The notes beneath the pieces were generated by a model. That model saw only the letters and a program-made list of their open reading frames with translations. It searched no databases and was not told the origin of the DNA. This document shows, one piece after another, positions 13,562 through 15,319 of a stretch of DNA of 15,319 nt. The position numbers and the translations under genes were made by a program. Source of the DNA: Micavibrio sp. (GTDB lineage: Bacteria; Pseudomonadota; Alphaproteobacteria; Micavibrionales; Micavibrionaceae); assembly GCA_030824805.1 (NCBI GenBank), contig JAPJRC010000051.1, positions 1 to 15,319 of the forward strand, read 5' to 3'. Numbering within the stretch: position 1 is the first letter of the stretch; every line of letters starts with the position of its first letter.

Positions 13562-14920
13562 ATGTCCGTCCGCGTCCGTTTCGCCCCGTCCCCTACCGGC
13601 TATCTTCATGTTGGCAACGCCCGCACAGCCATCGTCACATGGTTGTTCTGCCGCGCCAACAAAGGCCACTTTCTGCTGCGTATCGACGATACGGACACGG
13701 AACGCTCCCTGCCTGAATACGAAGCCGCCATCAAAGAAGGCATGATGTGGATGGGCCTGACATGGGATGACACCTTCAACCAGAAAGACCGCAACGACCG
13801 TTACAACGTCGTCATCGAAAAGCTGAAGGCCGATGGCCGTATCTATGCTTGCTATGAAACTGCGGACGAACTCGGCCTGAAACGCAAGACGCAGCTTTCG
13901 CGTGGCGTACCGCCAATTTATGACCGTGCCGCGCTCAAACTTACGGATGAACAAAAAGCCGCATTCGAAAAAGAAGGCCGCCGCCCACACTGGCGCTTTA
14001 TGCTGAACGACGGTGCGACACGCTGGGATGATCTTGTGCGCGGTGAAGTTCTCTTTAAAGACCGTGAAATGTCCGACCCAGTTGTAATTCGCGAAGACGG
14101 ACGCCCGCTTTATCACCTTTGCTCGGTCATCGATGATTACGACACCGACATCACACACATCGTGCGCGGCGAAGACCACGTTTCGAACACTATGTGCCAC
14201 ATCCAGATGTTCGAAGCGATTTCAAAGGTCGAAGGCAAAATCTATCAGCCGCGTTTTGCGCACCTGCCGTTGATCTCCGACGCCGAAGGTGGAAAGCTCT
14301 CAAAGCGTCTTGGCTCTCTCTCGGTCAAAGGTGTGAAAGAAGAAGAAGGTCTGGAACCGATGGCGCTAGTATCCCTGATGGGACGCCTCGGCAGCTCCGA
14401 CCCTATCGAGCCGTTCACATCGCTCGAGCCACTGATTGAAGGTTTCGGCCTTGACAAATTCTCGCGCAACACGCCGAAATTCGATGTCGAAGAACTATAT
14501 CGCCTCAACGCGAAAATCCTGCACGGTACATCTTTTGATGCCGTGCATGAGCGTCTGAAAGCCATGGGCATGGAAGGTGTTGATGAGTCTTTCTGGAAAG
14601 CTGTGCGCCCGAACCTGACCAAGCTCGAAGACATCAAATCCTGGTGGGATGTCACGCACAATCCAGTGAACGCCAAGATCGAAGATCCTGCTTTCGCCGC
14701 CGCCGCCGCCGATGTTCTGCCGCCAGCCCCCTGGAATGAAACCACGTTCAACACGTGGATCAATGCGGTAAAAGAAAAGACCGGCAAGAAAGGCAAAGAA
14801 TTGTTCATGCCGATCCGGATTGCGCTGACAGGCATGGAACACGGGCCCGAACTCCCTGTCCTCCTGCCTCTGCTCGGTCCTGAAAAAGTCAAAGACCGTT
14901 TGCTGAAGAAAGCGGCTTAA
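13562..14920 (+). CDS. gltX: Glutamyl-tRNA synthetase (HVGN-type)
   Basis: Class I aminoacyl-tRNA synthetase that charges tRNA with glutamate. 452 residues, slightly short for the family. The HIGH signature appears as HVGN (16-19, in PTGYLHVGNAR) and KMSKS as KLSKR (245-249). FAPSPTG, LLRIDDTDTERS and the VRGEDHVSNT block are intact. The zinc-binding Cys cluster seen in E. coli GluRS is absent. An AAGGA at 13549-13554 is a good ribosome site for ATG 13562. Many alphaproteobacteria carry two GltX copies, and this sequence resembles the second type. Whether it charges tRNA-Glu, tRNA-Gln or both cannot be decided here. Confidence 0.96.
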   Translation: MSVRVRFAPSPTGYLHVGNARTAIVTWLFCRANKGHFLLRIDDTDTERSLPEYEAAIKEGMMWMGLTWDDTFNQKDRNDRYNVVIEKLKADGRIYACYETADELGLKRKTQLSRGVPPIYDRAALKLTDEQKAAFEKEGRRPHWRFMLNDGATRWDDLVRGEVLFKDREMSDPVVIREDGRPLYHLCSVIDDYDTDITHIVRGEDHVSNTMCHIQMFEAISKVEGKIYQPRFAHLPLISDAEGGKLSKRLGSLSVKGVKEEEGLEPMALVSLMGRLGSSDPIEPFTSLEPLIEGFGLDKFSRNTPKFDVEELYRLNAKILHGTSFDAVHERLKAMGMEGVDESFWKAVRPNLTKLEDIKSWWDVTHNPVNAKIEDPAFAAAAADVLPPAPWNETTFNTWINAVKEKTGKKGKELFMPIRIALTGMEHGPELPVLLPLLGPEKVKDRLLKKAA

Positions 14921-15319
14921 GTGAAACCCGTTATCATCCTCGTCAATCCGCAGATGGGGGAAAATATCGGTGCCGCTGCACGTGCGATGCTAAATTGCAG
15001 CATCGATGAACTGCGCATCATCAATCCTCGCGATGGATGGCCAAATGAACGCGCGGATGCCATGTCTTCGGGTGCGCTAGCAAAAATGCCGCCCGTGCAA
15101 GTTTATAATACGACCGCCGAAGCACTTGCCGATTGCCATTACACCTATGCCACCACTGCCCGTCCGCGCGACATGGTAAAGCCGGTGATGACGGCGAAGG
15201 AAGCCGCCACCGATGCCCGTACGCGTGAAAGCAAGGGGCAAAAGGTCGCTTACCTGTTTGGCGCGGAACGTGCAGGCCTCGACAACGAAGATGTTGCGCT
15301 ATCGCACGCTATTATTACC
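14921..15319 (+). CDS. trmJ: TrmJ-type tRNA (cytidine/uridine-2'-O-)-methyltransferase (5' part)
   Basis: SPOUT-family methyltransferase using S-adenosylmethionine, predicted to 2'-O-methylate position 32 of tRNAs. The first 133 codons are present and the frame is still open at the window edge. Recognised motifs are LVNPQMGENIGAAARAMLN at about 7-25, INPRDGWPNERA, YATTARPRDMVKP, and the SAM-site LFGAERAGLDNED at about 115-127. It starts at GTG 14921, directly after the gltX stop (TAA GTG). The only purine-rich sequence upstream (AAGAAAG, 14907-14913) is inside the gltX end, so translational coupling is likely. The family also includes TrmH-like enzymes, but ENIGAAARAMLN points to TrmJ. Confidence 0.92.
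   Translation, partial: MKPVIILVNPQMGENIGAAARAMLNCSIDELRIINPRDGWPNERADAMSSGALAKMPPVQVYNTTAEALADCHYTYATTARPRDMVKPVMTAKEAATDARTRESKGQKVAYLFGAERAGLDNEDVALSHAIIT

Overview
The window reads as chromosomal DNA from a Gram-negative alphaproteobacterium of moderate GC content. The evidence is a DUF3126-type small protein (a family I know from Alphaproteobacteria), a lipid A operon, an OlsB-type ornithine-lipid acyltransferase, a class II DAHP synthase and the HVGN-type glutamyl-tRNA synthetase. I cannot name the genus. A Micavibrio- or Rhodospirillales-like relative would fit, but that is a guess. There are no transposases, integrases, phage genes or CRISPR arrays.

Layout. Positions 1-480 hold the tail of an unknown plus-strand gene, a minus-strand tRNA-Arg(CCT) with its own compact promoter, and a candidate orphan small RNA, also on the minus strand. 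The small RNA has a TTGACA promoter, three stem-loops that each display a CCCACA loop, and an intrinsic terminator. Next comes a minus-strand low-molecular-weight phosphatase, facing away from a plus-strand olsB / PlsC-type acyltransferase / DUF3126 group (1040-2939).

Positions 2994-6844 are the least familiar part. Four codirectional genes all encode exported proteins. Two are small tandem paralogues with a D-x-N-G-D loop and a CX5C pair. The third is a 549-residue M23-type metallopeptidase with a (TGG)8 linker and a cysteine-containing C-terminal domain. The fourth is a protein made almost only of that same C-terminal domain. The cluster ends at a strong terminator (6851-6876) facing an unrecognised 118-residue minus-strand gene. 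I infer a cell-envelope or peptidoglycan-related secreted set. The function of the shared C-terminal domain is unknown to me.

Positions 7359-10442 form a tight lipid A / inner-core operon: waaA, lpxK and an lpxL-type acyltransferase, with overlapping genes. Positions 10551-15319 are housekeeping: class II DAHP synthase, glutamine-dependent NAD+ synthetase (1-base overlap), glutamyl-tRNA synthetase and a TrmJ-type tRNA 2'-O-methyltransferase cut by the window end.

The genes with recognised functions serve membrane lipid and lipopolysaccharide synthesis, aromatic and NAD biosynthesis, and tRNA charging and modification. The two items most worth following up are the three-loop small RNA at about 226-332 and the exported M23/paralogue cluster at 2994-6844.
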